Source: Pseudomonas sp. Q2-TVG4-2 (GTDB taxonomy: Bacteria > Pseudomonadota > Gammaproteobacteria > Pseudomonadales > Pseudomonadaceae). Taken from it: a stretch of DNA of 64,000 nucleotides. The notes under the pieces were generated by a model. That model searched no databases. It saw nothing but the letters and a program-made list of their open reading frames with translations, and was not told the origin of the DNA. This document shows, piece after piece, positions 7,983 to 16,956 of the stretch. The position numbers were made by a program, and so were the translations under genes. The stretch lies in the NCBI RefSeq assembly GCF_013620795.1, contig NZ_LGLW01000001.1, forward strand, positions 682,001-746,000. The letters run 5' to 3'. Numbering within the stretch: the first letter of the stretch is position 1; each line of letters opens with the position of its first letter.

Positions 7983-9114
7983 CGGCCATCGCCCAGCTCG
8001 CCTCACAGCGATTGCGCCCACTGTCCTTGGCCCGATACAGCGCCTCGTCGGCACGCTGCAGGGACTCGTCCAGCCCATCGCCGGCATTTAGCAGCGTCAG
8101 GCCAACCGATAAGCTGAGATGCCCCGCCTGCAGCTGCACATCCAGCGGCTGTGAGTTAGCGAACGCCTCACGCAGCCGCTCGCAACAGGCGCTGAATTGC
8201 TCGGCGTCGGTGTGCGGCAACAGCAGCACGAATTCCTCACCGCCATAGCGCGCAAGAATATCGCCGTCGCGCAGACATGACCGAGCCACCGAAGCGAAGG
8301 CCTGCAACACTCGGTCACCCGTGGCGTGACCGTGCAGGTCGTTGATCCGCTTGAAATGATCGAGGTCGATCAGGGCAAGGCCGGACTGATGCCCCGCCCG
8401 CAGCCGACTCAGTTCCGCCTCGGCCCGCCGGAGAAAATATCGACGGTTGTACAAGCCGGTCAGCTCATCGGTGGAGGCCAGATCTTCCAGTTGCCGCATC
8501 ATTCCGCGCAGCGTTTCCTGATGCGCCTGCAGCGCGAAACGCCGCTGCCGCATGCGTTGGCGCAGCCTGTAGACGTACCCGACAAACAGACACATCCAGA
8601 TCAGGGTGACTAGCAACACGCCGGTCTGCAGCAGCGCGGCCTGCGGATCGGCCAGATGGCCTTCGTGCGCATCGAACAGCGACATGCCGACGAAGCTGAG
8701 CAGCGCCAGCACGGCGTAGCGGGCAAAGATTTTCGGCGGAAGGAATACCGCAAACATTAGCACCAGCACATAAAGCACCAGCAACGAGCCGCGGTTATCA
8801 CCCAGATTGAACAGAAAGAAGGTCAACCAGACCAACGCCACCAGCACCTGCGGCTCGGTCAGGCTGGGATCGCGAAAGCGCAGGTTATAGCCCCGATAGA
8901 AGATACCGAAGAACACCAACTGGCAGGCCAGAATCATCACCGAACCGATTACTGCGGTGTCCAGCGACGCCTGGTAAAAGCCACCGGCAACCGTGACCCA
9001 GGTCAGCAACAAGGCGAGACCGTACGTTCCGGCAGCCATGCCAAAACGCTTGATTACCAACTGCTGAAGCGCCTGCTGATCGCTCTCATCACGAGTCATG
9101 CGCATGGAATCCAT
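7975..9114 (-). CDS. membrane diguanylate cyclase (GGDEF)
   Basis: Makes c-di-GMP from GTP at the inner membrane. Of 379 residues, the first 190 carry about five or six hydrophobic helices (for example YGLALLLTWVTVAGGFY and LLVLYVLVLMFAVFL). A short coiled coil leads into a GGDEF domain (about 210-375) with LTGLYNRRYFLRRAE, DLDHFKRIND, and the active site GGEEF near 291. RDGD lies five residues before it, the RxxD inhibitory site, so product feedback is expected. It sits between the ferredoxin reductase and fumarase as PA4332 (sadC) does in P. aeruginosa, but SadC is longer, so I leave the name open. The catalytic call is secure; the sensed signal is unknown. Confidence 0.9.
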   Translation of the reverse strand: MDSMRMTRDESDQQALQQLVIKRFGMAAGTYGLALLLTWVTVAGGFYQASLDTAVIGSVMILACQLVFFGIFYRGYNLRFRDPSLTEPQVLVALVWLTFFLFNLGDNRGSLLVLYVLVLMFAVFLPPKIFARYAVLALLSFVGMSLFDAHEGHLADPQAALLQTGVLLVTLIWMCLFVGYVYRLRQRMRQRRFALQAHQETLRGMMRQLEDLASTDELTGLYNRRYFLRRAEAELSRLRAGHQSGLALIDLDHFKRINDLHGHATGDRVLQAFASVARSCLRDGDILARYGGEEFVLLLPHTDAEQFSACCERLREAFANSQPLDVQLQAGHLSLSVGLTLLNAGDGLDESLQRADEALYRAKDSGRNRCEASWAMADA

Positions 9115-9451
9115 CCCATAGTGGCAATTCGACGCACTTTACGCCGACCTTCGAAAAAAGCCCATAAGCAGCCATGTCGGCGTGACCGCAACACTTCGGC
9201 AGGCTCGATGGCAATCGCTTTGTCACCTTCCGCCAACTTGTCTTCGCTCGCGTTGCGTCTGTGCGAACCCGGCGGATCGATCCGTTCCCCAAGGGCTGAG
9301 CCGCGTCTGTTTTCTATCTGCATCCCTTCACCTATGGTCCGTCTGTGTCCACTGCGTCACGGCGGGTTATACTGCCGCGCCTTTTTAACCTGAGCGCGTC
9401 GGTTGCCTTCTCGGCGCGCCTTGTCTCCGCCCCGCCAAGAGGACGCGCTGC
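9115..9451. other. divergent intergenic region, GGDEF gene / fumarase
   Basis: A 337-base gap holding the promoters of the two divergent genes. The only motif I can point to is a TATACT -10-like hexamer at 9368-9373 facing fumarase, with a poor -35. No hairpin or ORF with a ribosome-binding site is evident. Confidence 0.5.
9344..9373 (+). promoter_or_regulatory. possible fumarase promoter
   Basis: TATACT at 9368-9373 is a good -10 hexamer; the best -35, TGTGTC at 9344-9349 with an 18-base spacer, is weak. It lies 79 bases before the fumarase start codon. Confidence 0.25.
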
Positions 9452-10975
9452 ATGACCGTGATCAAGCAAGACGACCTGATACAAAGCGTTGCAGACGCTT
9501 TGCAGTTCATCTCCTATTACCACCCCGTCGACTTCATTCAGGCAATGCACGAAGCCTACCTACGCGAAGAATCGCCGGCAGCGCGTGATTCCATGGCGCA
9601 GATCCTGATCAATTCGCGGATGTGCGCAACCGGTCATCGCCCGATCTGCCAGGACACCGGCATCGTCACTGTATTCGTGCGCGTGGGCATGGACGTACGC
9701 TGGGACGGCGCGACCATGAGTCTGGACGACATGATTAACGAAGGCGTTCGCCGTGCCTACAACCTGCCGGAAAACGTCCTGCGTGCTTCGATCCTGGCCG
9801 ACCCCGCCGGTTCCCGCAAAAACACCAAAGACAACACCCCAGCGGTCATCCACTACTCCATCGTCCCCGGCGACAAGGTGGAAGTGGACGTGGCAGCCAA
9901 GGGCGGCGGCTCGGAAAACAAGTCGAAGATGGCCATGCTCAACCCGTCCGATTCCATCGTCGACTGGGTGCTCAAGACTGTGCCGACCATGGGCGCTGGC
10001 TGGTGCCCGCCGGGCATGCTCGGCATCGGCATTGGCGGTACCGCCGAGAAGGCTGCGGTGATGGCCAAGGAAGTGCTGATGGAGTCCATCGACATTCATG
10101 AACTGAAGGCCCGCGGCCCGCAGAACCGCATCGAAGAGCTGCGCCTGGAGCTGTTCGAGAAGGTCAACCAGCTGGGTATCGGCGCGCAGGGCCTGGGCGG
10201 CCTGACCACCGTGCTGGACGTGAAGATCATGGATTACCCGACCCATGCCGCCTCGCTGCCGGTGTGCATGATCCCCAACTGCGCCGCCACCCGCCACGCA
10301 CACTTCGTGCTGGACGGCTCCGGCCCTGCCGAGCTAACCCCGCCGCCGTTGGATGCCTACCCGGAAATCGTCTGGGAAGCCGGCCCGAGCGCGCGCCGCG
10401 TCAACCTCGACACCATCACCCCGGAAGACGTGCAGAGCTGGAAACCGGGCGAAACCGTTCTGCTCAACGGCAAGATGCTCACCGGCCGCGACGCCGCGCA
10501 CAAGCGCATGGTCGACATGCTGAACAAGGGCGAAGAGCTGCCGGTGGACCTCAAAGGCCGCTTCATCTACTACGTCGGCCCGGTCGATCCGGTCGGTGAC
10601 GAAGTGGTCGGTCCGGCTGGTCCGACTACCGCCACCCGCATGGACAAGTTCACTCGGCAGATCCTAGAAAGCACTGGCCTGCTGGGCATGATCGGCAAGT
10701 CCGAGCGCGGCCCGATCGCTATCGACGCGATCAAGGACAACAAGGCCGTCTATTTGATGGCCGTCGGCGGCGCCGCCTACCTGGTCGCCCAGGCGATCAA
10801 GAAGTCTAAGGTGCTAGCCTTCGCCGAGCTCGGCATGGAAGCCATCTACGAGTTCGAAGTGAAGGACATGCCAGTCACCGTCGCGGTGGATGCCAACGGC
10901 GAGTCGGTGCACATCACCGGTCCGGCGATCTGGCAGAAGAAGATCGCCGACAGCCTGGCGGTCGAAGTGCAGTAA
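9452..10975 (+). CDS. fumA: class I (iron-sulfur) fumarate hydratase
   Basis: TCA-cycle enzyme interconverting fumarate and malate. The 507 residues fit the dimeric FumA/FumB class, not the FumC class. The 4Fe-4S cysteines lie in CATGHRPICQDTG (about 58-66), GAGWCPPGMLG (about 188) and MIPNCAATRHAHF (about 275). GGGSENKSKMAML and the C-terminal domain with YYVGPVDPVGDEVVGPAGPTTATRMDKF are family-typical. GAGG lies about ten bases upstream of the ATG. It occupies the PA4333 position next to the GGDEF gene and ends at a strong terminator. Oxygen sensitivity is expected from the cluster. Confidence 0.95.
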   Translation: MTVIKQDDLIQSVADALQFISYYHPVDFIQAMHEAYLREESPAARDSMAQILINSRMCATGHRPICQDTGIVTVFVRVGMDVRWDGATMSLDDMINEGVRRAYNLPENVLRASILADPAGSRKNTKDNTPAVIHYSIVPGDKVEVDVAAKGGGSENKSKMAMLNPSDSIVDWVLKTVPTMGAGWCPPGMLGIGIGGTAEKAAVMAKEVLMESIDIHELKARGPQNRIEELRLELFEKVNQLGIGAQGLGGLTTVLDVKIMDYPTHAASLPVCMIPNCAATRHAHFVLDGSGPAELTPPPLDAYPEIVWEAGPSARRVNLDTITPEDVQSWKPGETVLLNGKMLTGRDAAHKRMVDMLNKGEELPVDLKGRFIYYVGPVDPVGDEVVGPAGPTTATRMDKFTRQILESTGLLGMIGKSERGPIAIDAIKDNKAVYLMAVGGAAYLVAQAIKKSKVLAFAELGMEAIYEFEVKDMPVTVAVDANGESVHITGPAIWQKKIADSLAVEVQ

Positions 10976-10993
10976 CCGGCTGTTGAACGACAA

Positions 10994-11020
10994 AGCCCGG
11001 CTCAGTGCCGGGCTTTTTTT
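10994..11020 (+). terminator. Rho-independent terminator of fumarase gene
   Basis: AGCCCGGC (10994-11001) pairs with GCCGGGCT (11007-11014), with a five-base loop and seven Ts, 19 bases after the stop codon. Confidence 0.9.
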
Positions 11021-11089
11021 ATTGCGCTCTATGCAACTCTCAAGGGTCCATCGAGCATCCCGTGTCGTCACGGCGCGATGTATCGCTCT

Positions 11090-11311
11090 TCAAGCCTTCG
11101 AGCGGCACAGCTGGACGAACAGTTGCTCTACCTTCGCCCGCGCCCAGGGCGTCTTGCGCAGGAATGTCAGGCTCGATTTGATGCTCGGATCGCTCTTGAA
11201 ACAACGGATATCGACCCGCTCGGCCAGGCCGTCCCAACCATAGTGCGCCTGGAGCGCGACAAGAATCGACTCCAGCGTCATGCCATGTAGCGGGTCTTTG
11301 GCTTGGGTCAT
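11090..11311 (-). CDS. VF530-family (DUF2132) small protein
   Basis: A 73-residue protein matching the VF530 fold family: [33 protein letters not shown] then [26 protein letters not shown]. These hallmark segments are highly conserved across gammaproteobacteria. The family is described as a small helical DNA-binding-like protein and its cellular role is unknown. It is convergent with fumarase and on the same strand as the downstream genes of this block. Length and motif match make the family call strong. Confidence 0.88.
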   Translation of the reverse strand: MTQAKDPLHGMTLESILVALQAHYGWDGLAERVDIRCFKSDPSIKSSLTFLRKTPWARAKVEQLFVQLCRSKA

Positions 11312-11353
11312 GGTGGTCTCGGCGGCTGGACGTCAGCAGTGATTGATGGGATG

Positions 11354-11380
11354 AAAAAGGCCCACCGAAAGGTGGGCCTT
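11354..11380 (-). terminator. terminator of the DJ-1/PfpI gene
   Basis: On the minus strand AAGGCCCACC (11371-11380) pairs with GGTGGGCCTT (11357-11366) around a four-base loop, followed by a run of Ts (11354-11358). It lies 17 bases after the stop codon. Confidence 0.85.
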
Positions 11381-11396
11381 CGAGCGGAGCGCTATA

Positions 11397-11978
11397 TTAC
11401 AGGCTGATGCGCGTACCGAGCAGCTCCAAAAATGCCGCCAACCAGGCAGGATGGGCTGGCCACGCCGGGGCGGTGACCAGGTTGCCCTGGGTATGCGCCT
11501 GGTCGACCGGGATGTCGACGAACTCACCGCCTGCCAGCTTCACTTCCGGCGCGCAGGCGGGATACGCGCTGCAGGCGCGCCCTTTGAGTACACCCGCAGC
11601 GGCGAGCAGCTGAGCACCGTGACAAACCGCGGCAATCGGCTTCTTCGCCTCATCAAAGGCGCGCACCAAGTTGCACACTTGTTCGTTCAGGCGCAGGTAT
11701 TCCGGCGCTCGGCCGCCTGGAACGACCAGACCATCGTAATCTTCGGCACGCACTGCTGCGAAATCGAAATTCAGCGCGAAATTGTGGCCAGGTTTCTCGC
11801 TGTAGGTCTGATCGCCCTCGAAGTCATGGATCGCGGTGCGCACCGTGTCGCCCGCCTTCTTGTCCGGGCAAACGGCGTGCACCGTGTGACCCACCATCTG
11901 CAGCGCCTGGAACGGCACCATGGTTTCGTAATCTTCGACGTAATCGCCGATCAGCATCAGGATTTTCTTCGCAGCCAT
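11397..11978 (-). CDS. DJ-1/PfpI family protein
   Basis: A 193-residue class I glutamine amidotransferase-like protein. The nucleophile elbow is [10 protein letters not shown] (Cys about 118, followed by His), and the conserved acidic partner lies in the N-terminal [15 protein letters not shown] region. [12 protein letters not shown] is another family hallmark. Members include chaperones, deglycases/glyoxalases and proteases, so the activity cannot be told from sequence alone. It probably acts in the cytoplasm against carbonyl or oxidative stress. It has its own terminator. Confidence 0.88.
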   Translation of the reverse strand: MAAKKILMLIGDYVEDYETMVPFQALQMVGHTVHAVCPDKKAGDTVRTAIHDFEGDQTYSEKPGHNFALNFDFAAVRAEDYDGLVVPGGRAPEYLRLNEQVCNLVRAFDEAKKPIAAVCHGAQLLAAAGVLKGRACSAYPACAPEVKLAGGEFVDIPVDQAHTQGNLVTAPAWPAHPAWLAAFLELLGTRISL

Positions 11979-12030
11979 CGAAACACACTCCCAGTCAGTG
12001 GATGGTCCACGGCCGATCAGCCAGCGCCGG

Positions 12031-13194
12031 TCAGCCGCTTCGGTTGAATATATTGATCACCAGTCGATCGAGCAGGCCCCACATACGCTGATACATGCGC
12101 TGATGCAGTGGCCGGGCGTGCCATTGCTGCAGATCGATCTCGAGACTCTGCAAAAAGTCTCGCTCGAAACACTCTGCTACAGCGGTGCTGAACGAGCTGT
12201 CCAGTGCCTCAAGATTGGCTTCGAGGTTCCAGCGCAGGTTCCAATGATCGAAATTGCAGGAACCCACACTCACCCAGTCGTCGACCAGCACCATTTTCAG
12301 GTGCAAGAAGTGTGGCTGATATTCGTGAATACGCACGCCGGCCCGTAGCAGTCTCGGATAGTAGCGCTGTCCCGCGTAGCGCACCGAGGGATGATCGGTG
12401 TTGCGGCTGGTCAGAAGCAGCCGCACCTCGACGCCACGCCTTGCCGCACGCATCAGTTCCCGGCGGACCCTGCCGGTGGGCAGAAAATAAGGCGTTGCCA
12501 GCCAGATCCGCCGCTCCGCACGCTGCAGATTTCTCAACAGGCTGTGCAGGATGTCGCGATGCTGTCGCGCCGCCGAATAGGCGACCCGTCCCAGCCCGTC
12601 GCCCGCATCTGGATTGGCTGGAATCTTCGGTAGCCGCTGTGGCAGTGGCAACTGCCAGATACGACGCTTCAGGCACAGCGCCCATTGGGCGTCGAATAGC
12701 CGCCGCCAGTCCTCCATCAACGGCCCTGTGATTTCCACCATCGCTTCGTGCCAGTACTCGTCCGGCTTGTCTGGGTTCCAGAACTCGTCTGTGGCACCTG
12801 CACCGCCGACAAAGCAGCACGCATCGTCCACCAGTATCAGTTTCCGGTGGTCGCGGTGCAGGTTGCGAAATTTCAGCCGGAGCTTCAGCGGGTTGTACTG
12901 ACGCAGCTCGACGTCGGCGTCGGCCAAGCGCTGGCGCGCCTTCTGACCCAACCTCAAACAGCCGAACCCATCGAACAGACAGCGCACTCGCACGCCCCGC
13001 TTGGCAGCGGCCGCCAGCGTATCAATAAGACGATCCGCACATTGACCGTCCTCGACCAGATAGAGCTCGACGTCCACACGCCGCTCGGCCGCCTCGATGC
13101 ATTGCAGGATTCTTGGAAAGAATGCCGGGCCGTCGATCAGCAACCGAAAGCGATTACCGTCTCGCCAAGGGAACACCTCCCCCGCGAGCATCAC
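12031..13194 (-). CDS. phospholipase D-family protein (cardiolipin synthase ClsB-like)
   Basis: A 387-residue enzyme with two HKD motifs: [12 protein letters not shown] (about 113) and HLKMVLVDD (about 300), each with the following GG/GSCNF element ([21 protein letters not shown]). ClsB makes cardiolipin or other phosphatidyl-transfer products at the inner membrane. There is no N-terminal membrane helix, which favours ClsB over ClsA. The start is a GTG at 13194 (or the adjacent ATG at 13191), with GGAGG eight bases upstream; a longer frame to 13377 adds sequence unlike the family. C-terminal [17 protein letters not shown] could be an amphipathic anchor. Confidence 0.82.
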   Translation of the reverse strand: MMLAGEVFPWRDGNRFRLLIDGPAFFPRILQCIEAAERRVDVELYLVEDGQCADRLIDTLAAAAKRGVRVRCLFDGFGCLRLGQKARQRLADADVELRQYNPLKLRLKFRNLHRDHRKLILVDDACCFVGGAGATDEFWNPDKPDEYWHEAMVEITGPLMEDWRRLFDAQWALCLKRRIWQLPLPQRLPKIPANPDAGDGLGRVAYSAARQHRDILHSLLRNLQRAERRIWLATPYFLPTGRVRRELMRAARRGVEVRLLLTSRNTDHPSVRYAGQRYYPRLLRAGVRIHEYQPHFLHLKMVLVDDWVSVGSCNFDHWNLRWNLEANLEALDSSFSTAVAECFERDFLQSLEIDLQQWHARPLHQRMYQRMWGLLDRLVINIFNRSG

Positions 13195-13408
13195 GGTAAG
13201 CGCCTCCGAGCAGCCGGCGCTGCGCTCAGGGTGCAGATTTCGATACAGCGGATAGACATTGAACTCCCTGTCCTGACGAGTACTCGGTGGCGTGATTCTT
13301 GAAAACGGCACTAACCCTCTGTGGGTGACTGCCGGTGCCGTTGCGACACGCCTGTTATAGGTCCCGTACGACGGCACAGAGTTCCCGTGCCGATCCTCCG
13401 TGTTGCGC

Positions 13409-14314
13409 TCAGGGACGCAATCCTTCGTCCGGGCTCAGGCCAAACACATCGGCGGCCCTGGTCTGCCGCGTGAGACGGGCACTGCGCGCCAGCTGCAACA
13501 CACCACGGTCACGTTGCCATAGGCACATCCATGATTCGGGGCCGCTGGCCAGCGCCGCATCCAGATCGTTTTCCAAGGCTTCGAACTGCTGATTGAGCGA
13601 AGCCAGCAGCAGGTGCGTGGCCGCTTCTGCCGGCGGTAATCGCGAAACCTCCGCCGCCCCACCCAGCACACCCAGCAGCAGAAGCTGCAATCGCTGCGGC
13701 CAGCCGCAGTCCAGCCCCACCCCGTAGAGCCAACTGGCAAGCGCCGTCAGGACATACAGATCCTCCAGGGTGCGGAAGGGCTTGACGTAGTCGTCCCAGC
13801 CATCGCCGGCCAAACGCCGACAGGGCGCCTGTTCCAGACGCAGGCGACCATGCGCGATGTCCGGGATCAACGGTAACCGCTGGCCTTCTTCAATGTGCAC
13901 GCCGCGCTCGCCGCAGCCAACCACACAGATGCTCAGCCTGGGGCGGTCATTCGCAGCCTCGTCGCGTGCCGGCACCAATAACCAGGCCGCCGCAGCGCCG
14001 GCAATGACGAAGTCCTTGCTGCCGGTAATTGTCAGCTCTTCCACCCGGGTCTGCATATCGGCCGGGCGCAGTTTGCGGTTCTCGGTGGCACATAGCGCGC
14101 CGAGCCCCCCGGGCGCGGCGGGCCAGAGCCGACGTAGCGCAGACTGATACCCCGCCAGAAACGCAAGCCCAGGTGTCGCCGCCAGACGCCCACCAAGCAC
14201 GGCCAGCTCGAAGGATCCGCTCGCGCAACGCGACAGCAGCTCGGCGAACCAGTCGTCCAGCGCAGCGGGGGCAGGCAGGCGTTGCAACGGACCAAGCAAC
14301 TCATGCCAGGACAT
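13409..14314 (-). CDS. acyl-CoA dehydrogenase-like protein
   Basis: A 301-residue protein whose middle part resembles the beta domain of acyl-CoA dehydrogenases (LCATENRKLRPADMQTRVEELTITGSKDFVIAGAAAAWLLVPAR) and whose C-terminal half is helical like the ACAD bundle. It is shorter than active ACADs (about 380) and lacks a clear C-terminal catalytic Glu and FAD-binding arginine signature. It may be a divergent or non-catalytic member. The start at 14314 (MSWHELLG) is set by AGGAG eight bases upstream. It lies 214 bases upstream of the PLD gene on the same strand. Family call moderate, function unknown. Confidence 0.65.
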   Translation of the reverse strand: MSWHELLGPLQRLPAPAALDDWFAELLSRCASGSFELAVLGGRLAATPGLAFLAGYQSALRRLWPAAPGGLGALCATENRKLRPADMQTRVEELTITGSKDFVIAGAAAAWLLVPARDEAANDRPRLSICVVGCGERGVHIEEGQRLPLIPDIAHGRLRLEQAPCRRLAGDGWDDYVKPFRTLEDLYVLTALASWLYGVGLDCGWPQRLQLLLLGVLGGAAEVSRLPPAEAATHLLLASLNQQFEALENDLDAALASGPESWMCLWQRDRGVLQLARSARLTRQTRAADVFGLSPDEGLRP

Positions 14315-14506
14315 GGATCGATCTCCTATGGATTTGCGAAGAGTTGGGCAATGGCACCCGCCGTCATCCAAGCATCACCGATCCGTAACAGAGGTGACAC
14401 CGCCGCTGCCTAGCCTGAGCCGGCATCACTGATTGACGGAACGCCAACCATAACAATCAAGCGCTCCGAATGCATTGCCACGCCAAGGCTGACCAGGAGA
14501 CAGAGC

Positions 14507-15253
14507 ATGACCACCATCGCTTTTCCTCGCATTACGCGGCGCCTGCGGGCGGAACGCCTGTACGGGCAAACCGCGCTGCACGAAGCCCAGGCGTTGCGCT
14601 ACCGGGTTTTCAGCAGCGAATTCGACGCTCGGCTGGAAGGCGCTGAAGCCGGCCTGGACCGCGACGAATTCGACGCGCACTGCAGCCACATCGGCGTGCG
14701 TGATCTCGACAGCGGCGAGCTTGTGGCTACCACGCGCCTGCTGGATAACCGGGCGGCGCTTCGGCTCGGGCGCTTTTACAGCGAAGGGGAATTCAGCCTG
14801 CACGGTCTGACGGAGCTGGACGCGCCGATTCTGGAAATTGGTCGCACGTGTGTGCATCCGGCCTACCGCAACGGGGCGACCATCTCCGTACTATGGGGCG
14901 AGCTGGCGGAAGCGCTGAACCAGGGCGGTTATCGCTACCTGATGGGCTGCGCCAGCATTCCCATGCGCGACGGTGGCGTTCAGGCCCAAGCCATCATGCA
15001 GCGACTGCGCGAGCGATACCTTCGCACCGAACTGCTGCATGCCAATCCGAGAACGCCGCTACCTGTGCTGGAATTACCAGAGAACGTGATTGCGGAAACG
15101 CCACCGCTGCTCAAGGCCTACCTGCGGCTTGGCGCAAAGATCTGCGGCGAGCCCTGCTGGGACCCTGATTTTCAGGTCGCCGATGTCTTCATTCTGCTCA
15201 AACGAGACGAGCTCTGCCCACGCTACGCAAGGCACTTCAAGGCTGCCGTCTGA
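14507..15253 (+). CDS. olsB: ornithine lipid synthase subunit OlsB (L-ornithine N-acyltransferase)
   Basis: First enzyme of ornithine-lipid synthesis, moving a 3-hydroxyacyl chain from ACP to the alpha-amino group of ornithine. The 248 residues have the GNAT-like fold of this family. Hallmarks are [56 protein letters not shown] (acyl-donor pocket) and [14 protein letters not shown] lies eight bases upstream of the ATG. The next gene starts directly at the following base, so olsBA are coupled. In several bacteria this pair responds to phosphate starvation; I found no convincing Pho box upstream. Confidence 0.9.
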   Translation: MTTIAFPRITRRLRAERLYGQTALHEAQALRYRVFSSEFDARLEGAEAGLDRDEFDAHCSHIGVRDLDSGELVATTRLLDNRAALRLGRFYSEGEFSLHGLTELDAPILEIGRTCVHPAYRNGATISVLWGELAEALNQGGYRYLMGCASIPMRDGGVQAQAIMQRLRERYLRTELLHANPRTPLPVLELPENVIAETPPLLKAYLRLGAKICGEPCWDPDFQVADVFILLKRDELCPRYARHFKAAV

Positions 15254-16021
15254 ATGGGCAGGCTGCGGCTCTACGGGCGGGTGCTCCGGCTGGGCGGGGT
15301 GCTCGCGCTTGGCCTGTCATTGGCGAGCGGGTTGAAGCTCCAGTCGCTGCTCGGGCTGGGCCCGTCGCCCGCGATGCGCCATCGGCTCTGCCGCTGGTTT
15401 CTGGAACGATTGGCCGCCGCGCTGCCGTTCGAGACTCGACTGATCGGCACCCGACCCGCCCAGCCGATGCTATGGCTCGCCAACCACCTGTCCTGGACCG
15501 ACATTCCGCTGCTCGGAATGCTGCAACCTATGGCTTTTCTGGCGAAATCCGAAGTGCGCCAGTGGCCGCTGCTCGGCTGGCTCGCCGCCGAGGCCGGCAC
15601 CCAGTTCATCCGACGAGGCAGCGGTGACAATGGTGCGCTAAACCGGCTGCTGAGCGCCGAGCTGCAGCAGGGCCGCAGCCTCCTGATATTTCCCGAAGGC
15701 ACCACGTCCAACGGTGCGACCCTAGGTACCTTTCATTCCCGATTACTGTCGTGTGCGATCGAGACCGGCACTCCGATCCAGCCGGTAGCAATCCGCTACC
15801 TGCGCGACGGCCAGGTTGACCCCATCGCCCCTTTCATCGGTGAGGATGATCTGCCCTCGCATCTGTTCAGGCTGCTGAAGGCTGACGTTGCGGTAGTGGA
15901 AATACAGCTGCTTCCGCCCATCGGCAGCCGCGACATGGCGCGCAACCAACTCTGCCGCACCTGCCACGCCGCGATCGCCGAGGCGCTGTACGGCAATCCC
16001 TCGGTGAGCGCTGCGGCCTGA
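15254..16021 (+). CDS. olsA: lyso-ornithine lipid O-acyltransferase OlsA
   Basis: Second enzyme of ornithine-lipid synthesis, esterifying the hydroxyl of lyso-ornithine lipid. The 255-residue protein has an N-terminal hydrophobic helix (VLALGLSLASGLKL) and the LPLAT motifs NHLSWTDIPLLG (block I, H-x4-D, about 75), FIRRGSGDN (block II) and FPEGTTSNGATLGTF (block III, about 137). The ATG abuts the olsB stop (TGA then ATG) without its own clear ribosome-binding site, implying translational coupling. Pairing with OlsB is what distinguishes it from PlsC. Confidence 0.9.
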   Translation: MGRLRLYGRVLRLGGVLALGLSLASGLKLQSLLGLGPSPAMRHRLCRWFLERLAAALPFETRLIGTRPAQPMLWLANHLSWTDIPLLGMLQPMAFLAKSEVRQWPLLGWLAAEAGTQFIRRGSGDNGALNRLLSAELQQGRSLLIFPEGTTSNGATLGTFHSRLLSCAIETGTPIQPVAIRYLRDGQVDPIAPFIGEDDLPSHLFRLLKADVAVVEIQLLPPIGSRDMARNQLCRTCHAAIAEALYGNPSVSAAA

Positions 16022-16054
16022 TGCAAGCCGAACGCAAGGAAACGCTGCTAGACC

Positions 16055-16321
16055 TGTTCCCGTTTCGCTGCGAGCCGCGTTGCTGCGCCAAATGGCGCCA
16101 GGCCGGATGGCGTTCCGCGAGGCATGGGACGTCGATAATGGTCGCTCCCTTACCAAGTCCCGCAACGAACGTGGCGCCATTTATCGCGCAACCTGAAGGG
16201 CCGGGCCAGTTTTTGCGCGATACTGCGTTTCTCGTCGCTTTTTTGGAACGACCAAACTGCGCGACTCGCGCCTTGTCTCGCGCAATATTGGCTCCGTCGC
16301 GGCCGCGACGAAACGGGAACA
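16055..16321. repeat. MITE-like folded inverted-repeat element
   Basis: The whole olsA-acpH gap (16022-16338) contains no credible gene but is highly structured. Perfect terminal inverted repeats, TGTTCCCGTTTCG (16055-16067) and its complement (16309-16321), enclose two internal imperfect palindromes: 16079-16100 with 16172-16192, and 16205-16222 with 16276-16292. The tetranucleotide GACC directly flanks both ends (16051-16054, 16322-16325), like a target-site duplication. The transcript would fold as a three-way structure. A non-autonomous mobile element (MITE or REP-like) is the best reading; no transposase is present. Confidence 0.55.
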
Positions 16322-16338
16322 GACCCTAAGCTCGTCAC

Positions 16339-16938
16339 ATGAACTATCTTGCACATCTCCATCTCGGCGGCGCGCAGCCTGGCGCGCTACTCGGCAGCCT
16401 CTACGGCGATTTCGTCAAGGGCCCACTGGGCGGCCGTTGGCCCGCCGACATCGAAGCCGGCATTCGCCTGCATCGCCAGATCGACGCGTTCACTGACAGC
16501 CACCCACTGGTGCTACAGGCCAAACAGCGTTTCCCCCGCGAGCGGCGACGTTACGCAGGCATCTTGATCGACCTGTTTTTCGATCATTGCCTGGCCGCGC
16601 ATTGGCACGAGTATGCCGACGAACCTTTGCAGGATTTCACCGCCCGGGTGTATCAGGTGCTGCGTGAGGAACCCGAGCTGCCCGCCAAGCTGGCGCTGAT
16701 CGTGCCACGCATGGCCGCTCAGGACTGGCTAGGCAGCTATCGGGAGTTCGCCGTCATGGAACAAGTCGTGGCTGGCATGAGCCGCCGGCTCTCTCGCCCG
16801 GAAGGGCTGGCGGGCGGTGTCGCCGAACTGGAACGGCTGTATGTGCCGCTCCAGCAGGATTTCCGCGAGTTCTACCCGCAGCTGCAGGCTTTCGCCCTAG
16901 GCGGCAACGGTCCGAGAGTCGACGGTCGGCTGGCGTAA
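16339..16938 (+). CDS. acpH: acyl carrier protein phosphodiesterase
   Basis: Removes the 4'-phosphopantetheine arm from holo-ACP. The 199 residues match AcpH (DUF479). It begins MNYLAHLHLG and contains GSLYGDFVKGPL, IRLHRQIDAFTDSHP and RRYAGILIDLFFDHCLAAHW, the conserved His/Asp-rich metal-dependent (HD-like) core. No good ribosome-binding site is visible; the sequence just upstream is the MITE-like element, whose right end is 17 bases from the start codon and may provide or disturb the promoter. It follows olsBA as PA4353 follows PA4350-51. Confidence 0.9.
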   Translation: MNYLAHLHLGGAQPGALLGSLYGDFVKGPLGGRWPADIEAGIRLHRQIDAFTDSHPLVLQAKQRFPRERRRYAGILIDLFFDHCLAAHWHEYADEPLQDFTARVYQVLREEPELPAKLALIVPRMAAQDWLGSYREFAVMEQVVAGMSRRLSRPEGLAGGVAELERLYVPLQQDFREFYPQLQAFALGGNGPRVDGRLA

Positions 16939-16956
16939 ACCGCGCCGCGCCTTCGC

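Noticed and set aside
9560-10303. 247-codon frame antisense to the fumarase gene
   Set aside because: No ribosome-binding site or family; fumarase covers it in full.
14378-14400. TGTCAC/TGTTAC repeats upstream of olsB as a Pho box
   Set aside because: On the minus strand the two half-sites are nine bases apart, not the eleven of a Pho box, and they are oriented away from olsB.
16021-16329. 102-codon frame overlapping the olsA-acpH gap
   Set aside because: It follows the palindromic element from end to end and has improbable composition; the DNA structure explains the region better.
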